Below are positions 39,655 through 47,598 of a stretch of DNA of 64,000 bases, in pieces. Numbering within the stretch: position 1 is the stretch's first letter; each line of letters opens with the position of its first letter. The stretch comes from Pseudoalteromonas rubra (GTDB lineage: Bacteria > Pseudomonadota > Gammaproteobacteria > Enterobacterales > Alteromonadaceae), in contig NZ_PNCJ01000013.1 in NCBI RefSeq assembly GCF_005887115.1, positions 1-64,000 of the forward strand, in the 5' to 3' direction. A program made the translations under genes and the position numbers. The notes beneath the pieces were generated by a model. That model made no database searches and was not told the DNA's origin. It saw nothing but the letters and a program-made list of their open reading frames with translations.

Positions 39655-40332
39655 TTAGCGCGCCAGCATCAGCTCCAGTCGTGAACCTACGCGCTCAGCA
39701 ATGTCAGCCAACTCGCCGACCCACTCAATGATCTTGTATAAGAACATCACATCAATCGGGTTAAGTTCACTTTCAATGTTGCGTAAACCTTTACGAATAC
39801 GGATCTGCATCTCATCGGTATCTTCCTCGATGGCATCCAGTTCAACGAGCATTTTTTCGACCAGTGCAACTTCGCGACCACGGAAACCAGTTTCCAGTAG
39901 TTCGTCGAATTCGTTAATGGCTTCTGAGGCTTGTTTGGTCGCATCAACACAGCGTGTCAGATACGCCAAAAAGTCGGCTTGAATTGATTCAGGGATCTCC
40001 AGTTCACGACCAATCACGCGTCCCGCGATGTCTTTGGCTTTATTGGCGATCTTATCTTGGTGGGTAATGAGTTCCAGTAGGTCAGTACGTTCTACTGGCA
40101 TAAACAGACCTCGTGGCAAGTGCAGGCGCACTTCACGCTTTAGTGTATCTGCTTCTCTTTCAAGGTTACGGATCTGCACACGAAGCGCATCGGCCTCGGT
40201 CCACTCCCCTTTGAAGGCATGGTTAAAGAACGGGATCAAGGTTTCACTGGCTTGATGGACGATCTTAATGTGCTCTTCAATTGGCTTAATAGGAGACTTT
40301 GCGAATACTCCTAAAAATGCATTACTAGGCAT
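39655..40332 (-). CDS. DUF47/TIGR00153 PhoU-like protein
   Basis: The 225-residue, all-helical protein belongs to the DUF47 (TIGR00153) group, relatives of PhoU. It begins MPSNAFLGVFAKSPIKPIEEH and has the family segments READTLKREVRLHLPRGLF and DLLELITHQDKIANKAKDIAG (partly shown). Members are almost always next to PiT carriers and probably control them. The pit gene follows 50 bases downstream, likely in the same transcript. No Pho box is seen upstream, so this low-affinity system may not be PhoB-activated. Confidence 0.9.
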   Translation of the reverse strand: MPSNAFLGVFAKSPIKPIEEHIKIVHQASETLIPFFNHAFKGEWTEADALRVQIRNLEREADTLKREVRLHLPRGLFMPVERTDLLELITHQDKIANKAKDIAGRVIGRELEIPESIQADFLAYLTRCVDATKQASEAINEFDELLETGFRGREVALVEKMLVELDAIEEDTDEMQIRIRKGLRNIESELNPIDVMFLYKIIEWVGELADIAERVGSRLELMLAR

Positions 40333-40623
40333 AACTGACCCTTAAATCATATTAATATGCATGTGCAGGGCGCAATTTTACAGCATTAAGCCAGATTGTG
40401 AACGCTTTTTCGTGTGAAGTTCTGATTAACGGCACAAGCATGTTTAACAAGCATAATGGCTATCAAGATAATATCGCTGCCGTTTGTTTGCTTAACCCCT
40501 CAATAAACATAGGAAAAATCATCAGATAAAAGCAATAATAATTGGGTAGTTTTGCGACGTTTAGGAAAGTCTGGTCAGAACCGATTCGAACGAAGCGAGC
40601 ATTATACTCGCTTCACACTTGAT
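40333..40623. other. Gap between DUF47 gene and peptide gene
   Basis: About 290 bases without a supported gene. A hairpin GAAGCGAG/CTCGCTTC (40592-40599 with 40607-40614) lies 10 bases beyond the peptide gene stop and may end its transcript, although there is no T tract. Its minus-strand loop contains TATAAT, which could be a -10 for the leftward DUF47-pit unit, but no -35 was found. Short frames here lack ribosome binding sites. Confidence 0.4.
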
Positions 40624-40788
40624 TTAGAGATGAACAAAACAATCATCATAACAAGAAAACTCTGTTTGCGGTGGGATTGAAGGGTAAATAGTCTTACCTC
40701 CCGCTACTTGAGGCGTCATTTCGTTGTTTAGTGCTTTGCTGTCTTTCGTCAATTGTTTAATATTTTTTTTGTTCAGAGCTAGTTTCAT
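40624..40788 (-). CDS. Double-glycine leader peptide, RiPP-type precursor candidate
   Basis: A 54-residue peptide gene with AAGGA 8 bases before the ATG and its own promoter. Residues 1-31 look like a leader: Lys/Asn-rich start MKLALNKKNIKQLT, then KALNNEMTPQVAGG, with the Gly-Gly at 30-31. Residues 32-54 are a short, acidic and aromatic core with Cys46 and Cys50 (CYDDC), Thr/Ser at 33, 37, 42 and 45, and Pro at 36, 39 and 40. The LNKKxIKxL start plus a GG end resembles precursors annotated as lanthipeptide-like or GG-leader peptides, as I recall them. No modification enzyme or peptidase-containing transporter is in the window, so it would be an orphan. A disulfide peptide is the simpler alternative. 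Confidence 0.72.
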   Translation of the reverse strand: MKLALNKKNIKQLTKDSKALNNEMTPQVAGGKTIYPSIPPQTEFSCYDDCFVHL

Positions 40789-40827
40789 AGTTCATTCCTT
40801 CTATTGATTACTTTTTGCTCACAAACA

Positions 40828-40856
40828 GTTATAAATAAAAAAACCTTTCGTGTCTA
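40828..40856 (-). promoter_or_regulatory. Promoter of the double-glycine leader peptide gene
   Basis: On the minus strand TAGACA (40856-40851, five of six matches), exactly 17 bases, then TATAAC (40833-40828, five of six). Transcription would start near 40821 and give a leader of about 32 bases. It lies between the phoU stop and the peptide gene. Confidence 0.6.
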
Positions 40857-40880
40857 CTATTGGTACTTTTTCTTTGAGTA

Positions 40881-41582
40881 CTACAGTGATTTTTCGATAT
40901 CTTCCTGAGAAGTATGGCGAATATCTTTGCCATTAACGAAATAAATCACATATTCTGCAATATTCTGACAGCGGTCACCGATACGCTCCAGTGAACGAAC
41001 CGACCAGATCAGGTCCATAATCTTAGGAATAGAACGGGGGTCTTCCATCATATAGGTCATGATCTGACGCGTTAATGCTTCATATTCACGGTCAACTTTG
41101 GCATCTTCTTTATGAACTTCAAATGCACGCTGGGCGTCCATTCTGGCAAATGCATCCAGTACATCGTGTAGCATCTGAGAAACCAGACGACCCATATTTT
41201 CAACATTGACCAGTAAGTCTTGTTGGTCTTTGGTGAAAGAATCCAGCGCCACTTTGGCAATGCGTTCCGCTTCATCACCGATACGTTCCAGATCGGCAAT
41301 GGTTTTTGCAATGGCAACAACCAATCGCAAGTCACTGGCTGCTGGCTGACGCTTAGCAATAATGCGGGTACACTCTTCATCAATGCTCACTTCCATGGCA
41401 TTAACCTGATAGTCGTTCTCGCTGACTTTGCGGGCCTTGCTTTCATCGCAATGGCTCACAGCATCCAGTGCCAGGTTTAACTGTTGTTCAACCAGTCCGC
41501 CCATACTCAATACATGGTTGCGAACGTTTTCCAGCTCTTCGTTAAAGCGGCCAGAGATATGCTTATTAATATTATGTTCCAT
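40881..41582 (-). CDS. phoU: Phosphate signalling protein PhoU
   Basis: PhoU links the Pst transporter to the PhoR kinase and keeps the Pho regulon off when phosphate is plentiful. The 233 residues (E. coli 241) form two three-helix repeats, with the metal-binding signatures EAERIAKVAL near residue 90 and RSLERIGDRCQNIAEYVIY near 195. It is last in pstC-pstA-pstB-phoU. The gap to pstB holds two stable hairpins that could modulate phoU expression relative to the transporter genes. Confidence 0.96.
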   Translation of the reverse strand: MEHNINKHISGRFNEELENVRNHVLSMGGLVEQQLNLALDAVSHCDESKARKVSENDYQVNAMEVSIDEECTRIIAKRQPAASDLRLVVAIAKTIADLERIGDEAERIAKVALDSFTKDQQDLLVNVENMGRLVSQMLHDVLDAFARMDAQRAFEVHKEDAKVDREYEALTRQIMTYMMEDPRSIPKIMDLIWSVRSLERIGDRCQNIAEYVIYFVNGKDIRHTSQEDIEKSL

Positions 41583-41615
41583 AGTCAGTTCCTAATTTGT
41601 TTCAACACGTCATTG

Positions 41616-41659
41616 GCGCCTCCCTGCAGAGGCGCGGGCTCAGCGCTTGGCTGAGCCCG
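41616..41659. repeat. Tandem hairpins between pstB and phoU
   Basis: Two adjacent perfect stems: GCGCCTC/GAGGCGC (41616-41622 with 41629-41635) and CGGGCTCAGC/GCTGAGCCCG (41635-41644 with 41650-41659). Neither has a T tract. They resemble RNA-stabilising or partial-termination elements within an operon. Confidence 0.65.
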
Positions 41660-41664
41660 ATGAA

Positions 41665-42492
41665 TTAACCGTAACGACCGGTAATATAGTCTTCGGTTTT
41701 CTTCTTGGTCGGTGTTGTAAACAGAGTATTAGTATCTGAATATTCGATCAGCTCACCCATGTACATAAAGGCTGTCTGATCGGATACCCGCGCCGCCTGC
41801 TGCATGTTGTGGGTTACGATAACCACGGTGTACTTTTCTTTCAGGTCGTTGATCAGCTCTTCAATCACCAAAGTCGAGATAGGGTCCAGTGCCGAGGTTG
41901 GCTCATCCAGCAGTAATACCTCTGGCTCAATCGCAATTGAACGTGCAATAACCAGACGCTGCTGCTGACCACCCGACAGACCAAATGCACTGTCGTGCAA
42001 GCGGTCTTTCACTTCATCCCATAAAGCAGCACCGCGCAGTGAGCGCTCAACCACTTCATCCAGCTTACGTTTGTCTTTTACACCCTGTAAGCGTAGACCG
42101 TAAACCACATTCTCGTAAATAGACTTAGGGAATGGGTTTGGACGCTGGAATACCATGCCAACATTACGACGCAGGGCCGCTACATCAACACTTTTATCAT
42201 AAATGTTGGTGCCGTTGAGATTGATTTCACCTTCAATACGGCAGGTATCTACCAGGTCATTCATGCGGTTGATACAACGCAATAGCGTTGATTTACCACA
42301 ACCAGACGGGCCGATAAACGCCGTTACCTGACCACGCGGGATCAACATGTTTATGTCGCTCAGAGCCTGCTTGTCACCATAGTAAAGGTCAAGGTTTTTG
42401 ATCTCTAACGCGGTTAGTTCCGGGCTCAAGTTTTCCAGATCCAACTTCTTGCTGGTATCTGCATTATTTACCTGTGGCGCTACTGTAATCAT
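41665..42492 (-). CDS. pstB: Phosphate ABC transporter ATP-binding protein PstB
   Basis: PstB is the ATPase of the high-affinity phosphate importer. The 275 residues contain Walker [10 protein letters not shown] near residue 60, the ABC signature LSGGQQQRL near 171, Walker [15 protein letters not shown] near 193, and the switch His in [10 protein letters not shown]. The C-terminus EDYITGRYG is typical for PstB. An N-terminal extension of about 25 residues precedes the core. It begins 29 bases after pstA. Confidence 0.96.
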   Translation of the reverse strand: MITVAPQVNNADTSKKLDLENLSPELTALEIKNLDLYYGDKQALSDINMLIPRGQVTAFIGPSGCGKSTLLRCINRMNDLVDTCRIEGEINLNGTNIYDKSVDVAALRRNVGMVFQRPNPFPKSIYENVVYGLRLQGVKDKRKLDEVVERSLRGAALWDEVKDRLHDSAFGLSGGQQQRLVIARSIAIEPEVLLLDEPTSALDPISTLVIEELINDLKEKYTVVIVTHNMQQAARVSDQTAFMYMGELIEYSDTNTLFTTPTKKKTEDYITGRYG

Positions 42493-42521
42493 AAATGTTT
42501 ACCTATTTAAATACTTTACTA

Positions 42522-44171
42522 TTAGTGCTCTAAAGCTCTGAATTTTTCACGTAGGTGGTTACGGATCCCAATTGCAGTAATGTTCAGTGCAATGATCACG
42601 GTCACCAGTAAGAAGGCGGTCGCATATACCAAAGGACGTGCCGCTTCTACGTTCGGGCTCTGGAAGCCCACATCATAAATATGGAAACCCAGATGCATAA
42701 ACTTCCGGTCAAGGTGAATATACGGGAAGTTACCATCCAGCGGCAAGGTCGGTGCCATTTTCACCACCCCCACCAGCATCAGCGGTGCTACCTCACCCGC
42801 AGCACGAGCAACCGCCAGGATCAGGCCGGTCATAATTGCCGGGCTGGCCATTGGGATGATGATCCGCCATAAGGTCTCAGCTTTGGTCGCCCCCAGTGCG
42901 AGTGAACCGTGACGCACTGTGCTTGGGATACGTGACAGGCCTTCTTCAGTCGAAACAATGACCACTGGCAGCGTCAGAATTGCCAGCGTCAGAGCTGACC
43001 AGATCACGCCGGGCGTACCAAATACCGGGCTTGGAGACGCTTCCGGGTAAAACAAGGCATCGATAGAACCACCCAGCATATAGACGAAGAAACCTAAGCC
43101 GAATACGCCGTATACGATAGACGGAACACCTGCCAGGTTGATTACCGCGATGCGGATCATCTTAGTCACGGCGTTTTTAGCCGCATACTCATGCAGGTAA
43201 ATCGCAGCAACCACGCCAAATGGCGTCACAATCACTGCCATCAGCATAACCATAAACACAGTACCAAAGATGGCCGGGAATACCCCGCCCTCAGTATTTG
43301 CTTCACGTGGGTCATCACTAATAAACTTGCCAATCTGCGATATATAATGGCCCACTTTTGCAAAGAAGCCCATGTCGTTCGGGAACCAAAAGTCTAAAAC
43401 CTGGTATAAAGGTAACGTCACTTCTTCACCGCGCATGTCGCGCACAACCACTTCGTCGCGTTTTGCACCATTGCGCAGTTCAAACAGCGTTTTCTCTAAT
43501 ACCTTGTATTCTTCGCGCAGGGCAGCACGCTGTGCTTCCAAATCTGCGATGATTTCAGGCGTCAGTTCATCATCCAGCTGATAAGCGCGCTCTTTAAGGC
43601 GTAAACGCTCCAACTCATAGTTAATGTGGCCAATCTCACCGTTTTGCAGGTCAAGCGCTTCTTCGTTCAGCTCCACTGCGCGTTCAACCATCTCTTCCAG
43701 CGCTTCTACCGGATTGTCTGTCACCACCTGACCGTCGCGGATAACACGCTCAACGTAACCGTAGAAATTACCATTTTTAGTACGTTCAAAGACTGCTATC
43801 TGCGCCGGCTTTGACTCGCTTTGGATATCGGTGGACAAAACCCAGCGGAAGTCCAGCTCAACATACTCACGGTTACCTGTCTTAACCAGCAGACGTTCAA
43901 TATACTCGCCAGGATGGTCAGATAAATCGAGACCAGTCGCTTCCAGTCGCGACTTAGGCACCAGCTCACGGTCGTAGATTTCACCAATTACGGTCTGCTT
44001 TTGAACAGAGCCTTGCAGGTGCATCTCAACGACTTCAGAAGGCCAGAAAAAGCTCAGGCCTTTCCACGCTATCATTGCAAGCAGACCCAGTACTGAGATC
44101 AAACTGATGCTGACCGCACCGCCTGTCATCCAGATCCACGGAGATCCTGACTTAAACCACTGTCTTACCAT
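42522..44171 (-). CDS. pstA: Phosphate ABC transporter permease PstA, enlarged form
   Basis: PstA is one of the two membrane subunits of the Pst importer. It has 549 residues against about 300 in E. coli. The extra part lies after the first membrane segment (about 15-38): a domain up to residue ~255 with a helical, charged coiled-coil-like stretch (EEMVERAVELNEEALDLQ, LEAQRAALREEYKVLEKTL). The permease core follows, with AIYLHEYA, and the EAA loop SLALGATKAETLWRIIIP near residue 430. Enlarged PstA/PstC proteins are common in marine gammaproteobacteria. It starts 15 bases after the pstC stop. Confidence 0.93.
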   Translation of the reverse strand: MVRQWFKSGSPWIWMTGGAVSISLISVLGLLAMIAWKGLSFFWPSEVVEMHLQGSVQKQTVIGEIYDRELVPKSRLEATGLDLSDHPGEYIERLLVKTGNREYVELDFRWVLSTDIQSESKPAQIAVFERTKNGNFYGYVERVIRDGQVVTDNPVEALEEMVERAVELNEEALDLQNGEIGHINYELERLRLKERAYQLDDELTPEIIADLEAQRAALREEYKVLEKTLFELRNGAKRDEVVVRDMRGEEVTLPLYQVLDFWFPNDMGFFAKVGHYISQIGKFISDDPREANTEGGVFPAIFGTVFMVMLMAVIVTPFGVVAAIYLHEYAAKNAVTKMIRIAVINLAGVPSIVYGVFGLGFFVYMLGGSIDALFYPEASPSPVFGTPGVIWSALTLAILTLPVVIVSTEEGLSRIPSTVRHGSLALGATKAETLWRIIIPMASPAIMTGLILAVARAAGEVAPLMLVGVVKMAPTLPLDGNFPYIHLDRKFMHLGFHIYDVGFQSPNVEAARPLVYATAFLLVTVIIALNITAIGIRNHLREKFRALEH

Positions 44172-44186
44172 GTCATCTCACTCCAG

Positions 44187-46424
44187 TTACATTGAGCTGT
44201 ATTTTTCACGTAGCTGCTGACGTACAAACTCAGCCATCGTGTTAAATACGAAAGTAAAAATAAACAATACAAAGGCCGCAAGGAACAGGATCCGGTAGTG
44301 CGAGCTGCCTACTTCAGATTCAGGCATTTCTACCGCAATGTTCGCCGCCAAGGTCCGCATACCCTGGAAAATACTCCAGTCCATAATCGGCGTATTACCC
44401 GTCGCCATCAGTACAATCATGGTTTCACCCACGGCACGACCCAGGCCCATCATCACCGCCGAGAAGATTCCCGGGCTGGCAGTCAGTAGCACAACGCGCA
44501 CCAGTGTTTGCCATTGCGTTGCACCCAGTGCCAGCGATCCGTTTGACAGGTGCTTAGGTACACTGAATACCGCGTCTTCAGCAATCGAGAAAATCGTCGG
44601 GATAACCGCAAAGCCCATTGCAATACCTACGACCAAAGAGTTACGCTGGTCAAACGTCAAGCCCAGTTCGTTGGTCAGATACTGGCGCACGTTACCACCG
44701 AACATCCATCCTTCAATCACGTCACTCATCGCGAAAGATACCCAGCCAACCAACAGAACCACAGGGATCAGCAAGATAGAATGCCAGCCATCAGGTACAA
44801 AGTGGCGAATGGCTTTAGGCAGCTTGGTCCAACCCAATGCCGTTGCCAAAATAGCCAGTGGCAACAACAGCAGCAGCGCGACAATCGCTGGTAAGTGGGC
44901 TTCAATCAATGGCGCTAACCACAGACCAGCGAGGAAACCCAAAATAACCGTTGGTAACGCTTCCATAATCTCCACCGTCGGCTTCACCACGCGGCGTAGT
45001 TCACTTGACATAAAGTAAGCGGTATAAATGGCCGCTGATAGCGCAATGGGTACCGCAAACAGCATGGCATAGAAAGCGGCTTTAATCGTACCGAACGAAA
45101 TCGGCACTAACGAGAATTTAGATTCAAAGTCATCACTGGCTGACGTTGACTGCCAGGTGTATGCCGGCTCTGGATAGCCCTCATACCACACCTCCTGCCA
45201 CAACGCAGACCAGGTTACTTCCGGATGCTCATTGTGTAATTCAAACACGCTCACCTGATTGCCTGTTAGCAGTAAGGCCGCATTGGCACGAGGCGAGATA
45301 GCGAAAGCATCGATTGCCTGATCAGCGACTTTACCGCGCCATAGCTCGGCTTCACTGGTGGTGTAGTACACACCCAGTTCACCCTTTTCTGTGGTGGTAA
45401 AGAAAGTACGACGATAGAACTCACTGTGCACTTTCATGTGCTTGCTCTTATCACTCTCGAAAGCACGAATTTTGGCAAACTCACGGCCATCGTCGGTGTT
45501 TACTTCAAACCACTGTGACACTTCACCATTGTCATTGGCCAGCATCAGCGAGTTGGCACCAGCCAGCAAGGCCATGCTGACCAGGTTGGCATTTTCTTCG
45601 TTGGCCGCTAACAGCTGAAACTGAGTAACATCATCGGCAAAGCGGGTATCAAAAATATAAATCTGATTAGCAGAACGCACGAAGGCACGGGTGGTATCCG
45701 GCGAAATCAGTAAGTCGTCAATACGACCGTCGATTGGCAGCTCGGTGCGAGTTACCTGCCATTCAATTTCGCCCGTAAACATGTTCTCTTCAGCAGCAAA
45801 CGACGCAAAGATCACACGCTTGTCGGCAGTCAAAGCAACCACAGCCGTCTTGTCTTCATAATGACTGAAGGCAAACTTCTTCACTGCCTGTTGCTGTTCA
45901 TCGACCAACAATTGCACGCCATCCAGCGGATAACCTATACGTGGCTTCATCACACGTTGGTTGCCCGGGAAGGTGACCACGAAATTGGGCTTAAGAATCT
46001 GTACCTGACCGTTGTCCAGGCCGTATGCATACTGGCCCAAAAATGGTGCACTTTTCGCAAAGCTGGTGATCTGGCCGTTAAGCTGTGTTTGCAAGGTGCT
46101 GACAAGCTCCCCTGCGCTATCGCCTTTCACCTGATAAAAATCAACCTGTCCGGTGTTATCCAACAGATACGCTATCTCTGTTTGCTCTTCCACACCCAAA
46201 GCGAAATAACGCTTCTCGGCAGATAACGCGATATCAACTCGCTTTTCGACCTTAGCGGACTCGAAAATAGGCTGTACAACGTAAAGCAAATAGAAGAATA
46301 TCAATAGCAAAGCGACCAATACCATTACCCCACCTGAGGTAATGCCAAACTGGGCAAAGCGGTCCTTAAATAGACGGCTTCTATCCGTTTTAAAGGATGG
46401 TTTTTGCGGATTGGAAGTCATCAA
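44187..46424 (-). CDS. pstC: Phosphate ABC transporter permease PstC, enlarged form
   Basis: PstC is the second membrane subunit of the Pst importer. It has 745 residues against 319 in E. coli. One membrane segment (about 33-54) is followed by a periplasmic beta-rich domain to about residue 420, with repeated short blade-like segments such as DKRVIFASFAAEENM and SPDTTRAFVRSANQIYIFD. The permease core follows, with EIMEALPTVILGFLAGLWLAP (in part) and the EAA loop GSLALGATQWQTLVRVVL. It is the first gene of pstCAB-phoU; AAGGG precedes the ATG, and a Pho box lies 30 bases upstream. No pstS gene is adjacent. Confidence 0.93.
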   Translation of the reverse strand: MMTSNPQKPSFKTDRSRLFKDRFAQFGITSGGVMVLVALLLIFFYLLYVVQPIFESAKVEKRVDIALSAEKRYFALGVEEQTEIAYLLDNTGQVDFYQVKGDSAGELVSTLQTQLNGQITSFAKSAPFLGQYAYGLDNGQVQILKPNFVVTFPGNQRVMKPRIGYPLDGVQLLVDEQQQAVKKFAFSHYEDKTAVVALTADKRVIFASFAAEENMFTGEIEWQVTRTELPIDGRIDDLLISPDTTRAFVRSANQIYIFDTRFADDVTQFQLLAANEENANLVSMALLAGANSLMLANDNGEVSQWFEVNTDDGREFAKIRAFESDKSKHMKVHSEFYRRTFFTTTEKGELGVYYTTSEAELWRGKVADQAIDAFAISPRANAALLLTGNQVSVFELHNEHPEVTWSALWQEVWYEGYPEPAYTWQSTSASDDFESKFSLVPISFGTIKAAFYAMLFAVPIALSAAIYTAYFMSSELRRVVKPTVEIMEALPTVILGFLAGLWLAPLIEAHLPAIVALLLLLPLAILATALGWTKLPKAIRHFVPDGWHSILLIPVVLLVGWVSFAMSDVIEGWMFGGNVRQYLTNELGLTFDQRNSLVVGIAMGFAVIPTIFSIAEDAVFSVPKHLSNGSLALGATQWQTLVRVVLLTASPGIFSAVMMGLGRAVGETMIVLMATGNTPIMDWSIFQGMRTLAANIAVEMPESEVGSSHYRILFLAAFVLFIFTFVFNTMAEFVRQQLREKYSSM

Positions 46425-46453
46425 AATACCCTTTCATAATCAAACTGCGGCGC

Positions 46454-46487
46454 ATTATATTTCATCAAGATGACAGTTGTGTTACAC
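46454..46487 (-). promoter_or_regulatory. Pho box and promoter of pstCAB-phoU
   Basis: On the minus strand: GTGTAAC (46487-46481), ACAA, CTGTCAT (46476-46470, perfect half-site), 10 bases, then TATAAT (46459-46454). This is the known PhoB-dependent layout, in which two 7-base repeats replace the -35 element 10 bases before the -10. Transcription would start about 20-25 bases before the pstC ATG. Confidence 0.7.
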
Positions 46488-46887
46488 CCGCTTCCTAGTC
46501 TGCCCGCTTTCTGGAACAGGCCTTCATTAGTTACGCTCATTGCTTGTTTTTTCCTGCTGAATTGTGCTCCAGAGAGGGTATGTTAGTTCCCAACTTTACA
46601 CCACCGTTCTCAGATTGCCTGACAAAAAATGCGTTGAATACCTATAAATACAGCCCTCTGATGACAAGAAGACTGCGTAGATGAGTGCAAAATATCTCAG
46701 TGTCCAAGGAACTTAACACCCAGAGTAAGGTTCGAATTACACTAAACAATGTAATTTTTGCATTTTTTTACATTGTATCCATTATCGGAAGTAGACAAAT
46801 AAGTTTCATTTACTAGGCTTATAGAGCGATTATTCGCTTTCATTCAGGGCTTAGATACCGAGCCACCAATAATAAGAGACATGTGAT
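46488..46887. other. Intergenic region between pstC and gcvR
   Basis: About 400 bases between divergent genes. It holds the Pho box at the pstC side and a long perfect inverted repeat (46746-46776). No open frame with a ribosome binding site and no clear RNA gene was seen; a small RNA cannot be excluded. Confidence 0.5.
46746..46776. promoter_or_regulatory. Long inverted repeat upstream of gcvR
   Basis: ACAATGTAA (46746-46754) and TTACATTGT (46768-46776) are perfect 9-base inverted repeats separated by a 13-base T-rich spacer. They lie 111 bases before the gcvR ATG. The TGTAA-N-TTACA core recalls sites of dimeric regulators such as TyrR, but the spacing is longer; the binding protein is unknown. 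Confidence 0.45.
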
Positions 46888-47391
46888 ATGAAGCAGTTAG
46901 TACTAACACTTATAGGCAAGGACCAACCAGGTCTCGTTGAAAGAGTTTCCTCAACCATTCTTAACCACCACGGCAATTGGCTAACCAGTAATTTAAGTCA
47001 CCTTGCCGGACAATTTGCAGGGATAGTGCAGGTTGAGGTAGCAGAGGAACACTTACAAGAGCTGCAAAATGCCGTACTTGATATATCTGGGCTTGAAGTA
47101 CGTATCGCCAATGGCGAACAAGACCAGATTACAGAACCAGAAACCTTGAACTTAGTCATAACGGGTAACGATCGCCCAGGTATTGTCCAGGAGCTGGCAA
47201 CTGTGATCCGCCACAAAGGCGCCAACATTACCCACTTAAACTCCAAACAGCAGAGTGCGCCCAATTGGGGAGTCCCGATTTTTAGTGCATTTGCTACCGT
47301 TAGCTTGCCAGCTGGTATGATCAAAGACAATGTTATCGAAGCGCTTGAAGCCATCACCAGCGATCTGATCGTGGATGTCGAACAATCCTGA
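46888..47391 (+). CDS. gcvR: GcvR-type ACT-domain regulator
   Basis: The 167-residue protein has two ACT domains: MKQLVLTLIGKDQPGLVERV at the N-terminus and LNLVITGNDRPGIVQELATV near residue 87. In E. coli, GcvR binds glycine and blocks the activator GcvA, controlling the glycine cleavage system. Length and domain order match GcvR, but no gcvA or gcvTHP gene is nearby, so other ACT-domain roles remain possible. GAGACATGTGAT precedes the ATG. A long inverted repeat lies upstream. Confidence 0.85.
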   Translation: MKQLVLTLIGKDQPGLVERVSSTILNHHGNWLTSNLSHLAGQFAGIVQVEVAEEHLQELQNAVLDISGLEVRIANGEQDQITEPETLNLVITGNDRPGIVQELATVIRHKGANITHLNSKQQSAPNWGVPIFSAFATVSLPAGMIKDNVIEALEAITSDLIVDVEQS

Positions 47392-47400
47392 TCACACTGA

Positions 47401-47428
47401 CCGGTAAGGTTGCAAGTCACCTTACCGG
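47401..47428 (+). terminator. Hairpin after gcvR
   Basis: CCGGTAAGGT (47401-47410) pairs perfectly with ACCTTACCGG (47419-47428) around an 8-base loop, 10 bases past the gcvR stop. There is no T tract, so it may be a weak or Rho-assisted terminator. Confidence 0.5.
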
Positions 47429-47533
47429 GTATCCCTGCAACCATCTAACTTTGGACACACACTTTGATATCAAACAAGCCAGATCAGGGAGATTGGTCTA
47501 CACTTTGTTGATAATTCGGTGACATGACAGCGC

Positions 47534-47567
47534 ATGTCATATAAGTGTCACACTACAGACATATTCT
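47534..47567 (+). promoter_or_regulatory. Pho box and promoter of ppk-ppx
   Basis: ATGTCAT (47534-47540), ATAA, GTGTCAC (47545-47551) matches 16 of 18 positions of the Pho box consensus. Exactly 10 bases later is TATTCT (47562-47567) as the -10. An inverted copy of the half-site (TGACATG, 47520-47526) lies just upstream. PhoB activation of ppk is known in several bacteria; here it is inferred from the site. Confidence 0.75.
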
Positions 47568-47598
47568 ACCCGCAGCTTTAATTACCATGGAAAGAAAG

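Noticed and set aside
40440..40529. 29-codon plus-strand frame near the hairpin
   Set aside because: No ribosome binding site and no resemblance to the nearby peptide gene.
40575..40600. tRNA-like TTCGAATC segment downstream of the peptide gene
   Set aside because: No acceptor stem, anticodon arm or CCA can be built around it.
44338..45018. Long (226 codons) plus-strand frame inside pstC
   Set aside because: Antisense shadow of the PstC permease domain, with Thr/Pro-rich low-complexity product and no ribosome binding site.
46470..46586. Short plus-strand frame with a lipoprotein-like start between pstC and gcvR
   Set aside because: It overlaps the pstC Pho box and has no ribosome binding site.
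47545..47598. GTG start for ppk at 47545
   Set aside because: The codon is part of the Pho box and lies upstream of the -10 element, so it would not be transcribed from that promoter.
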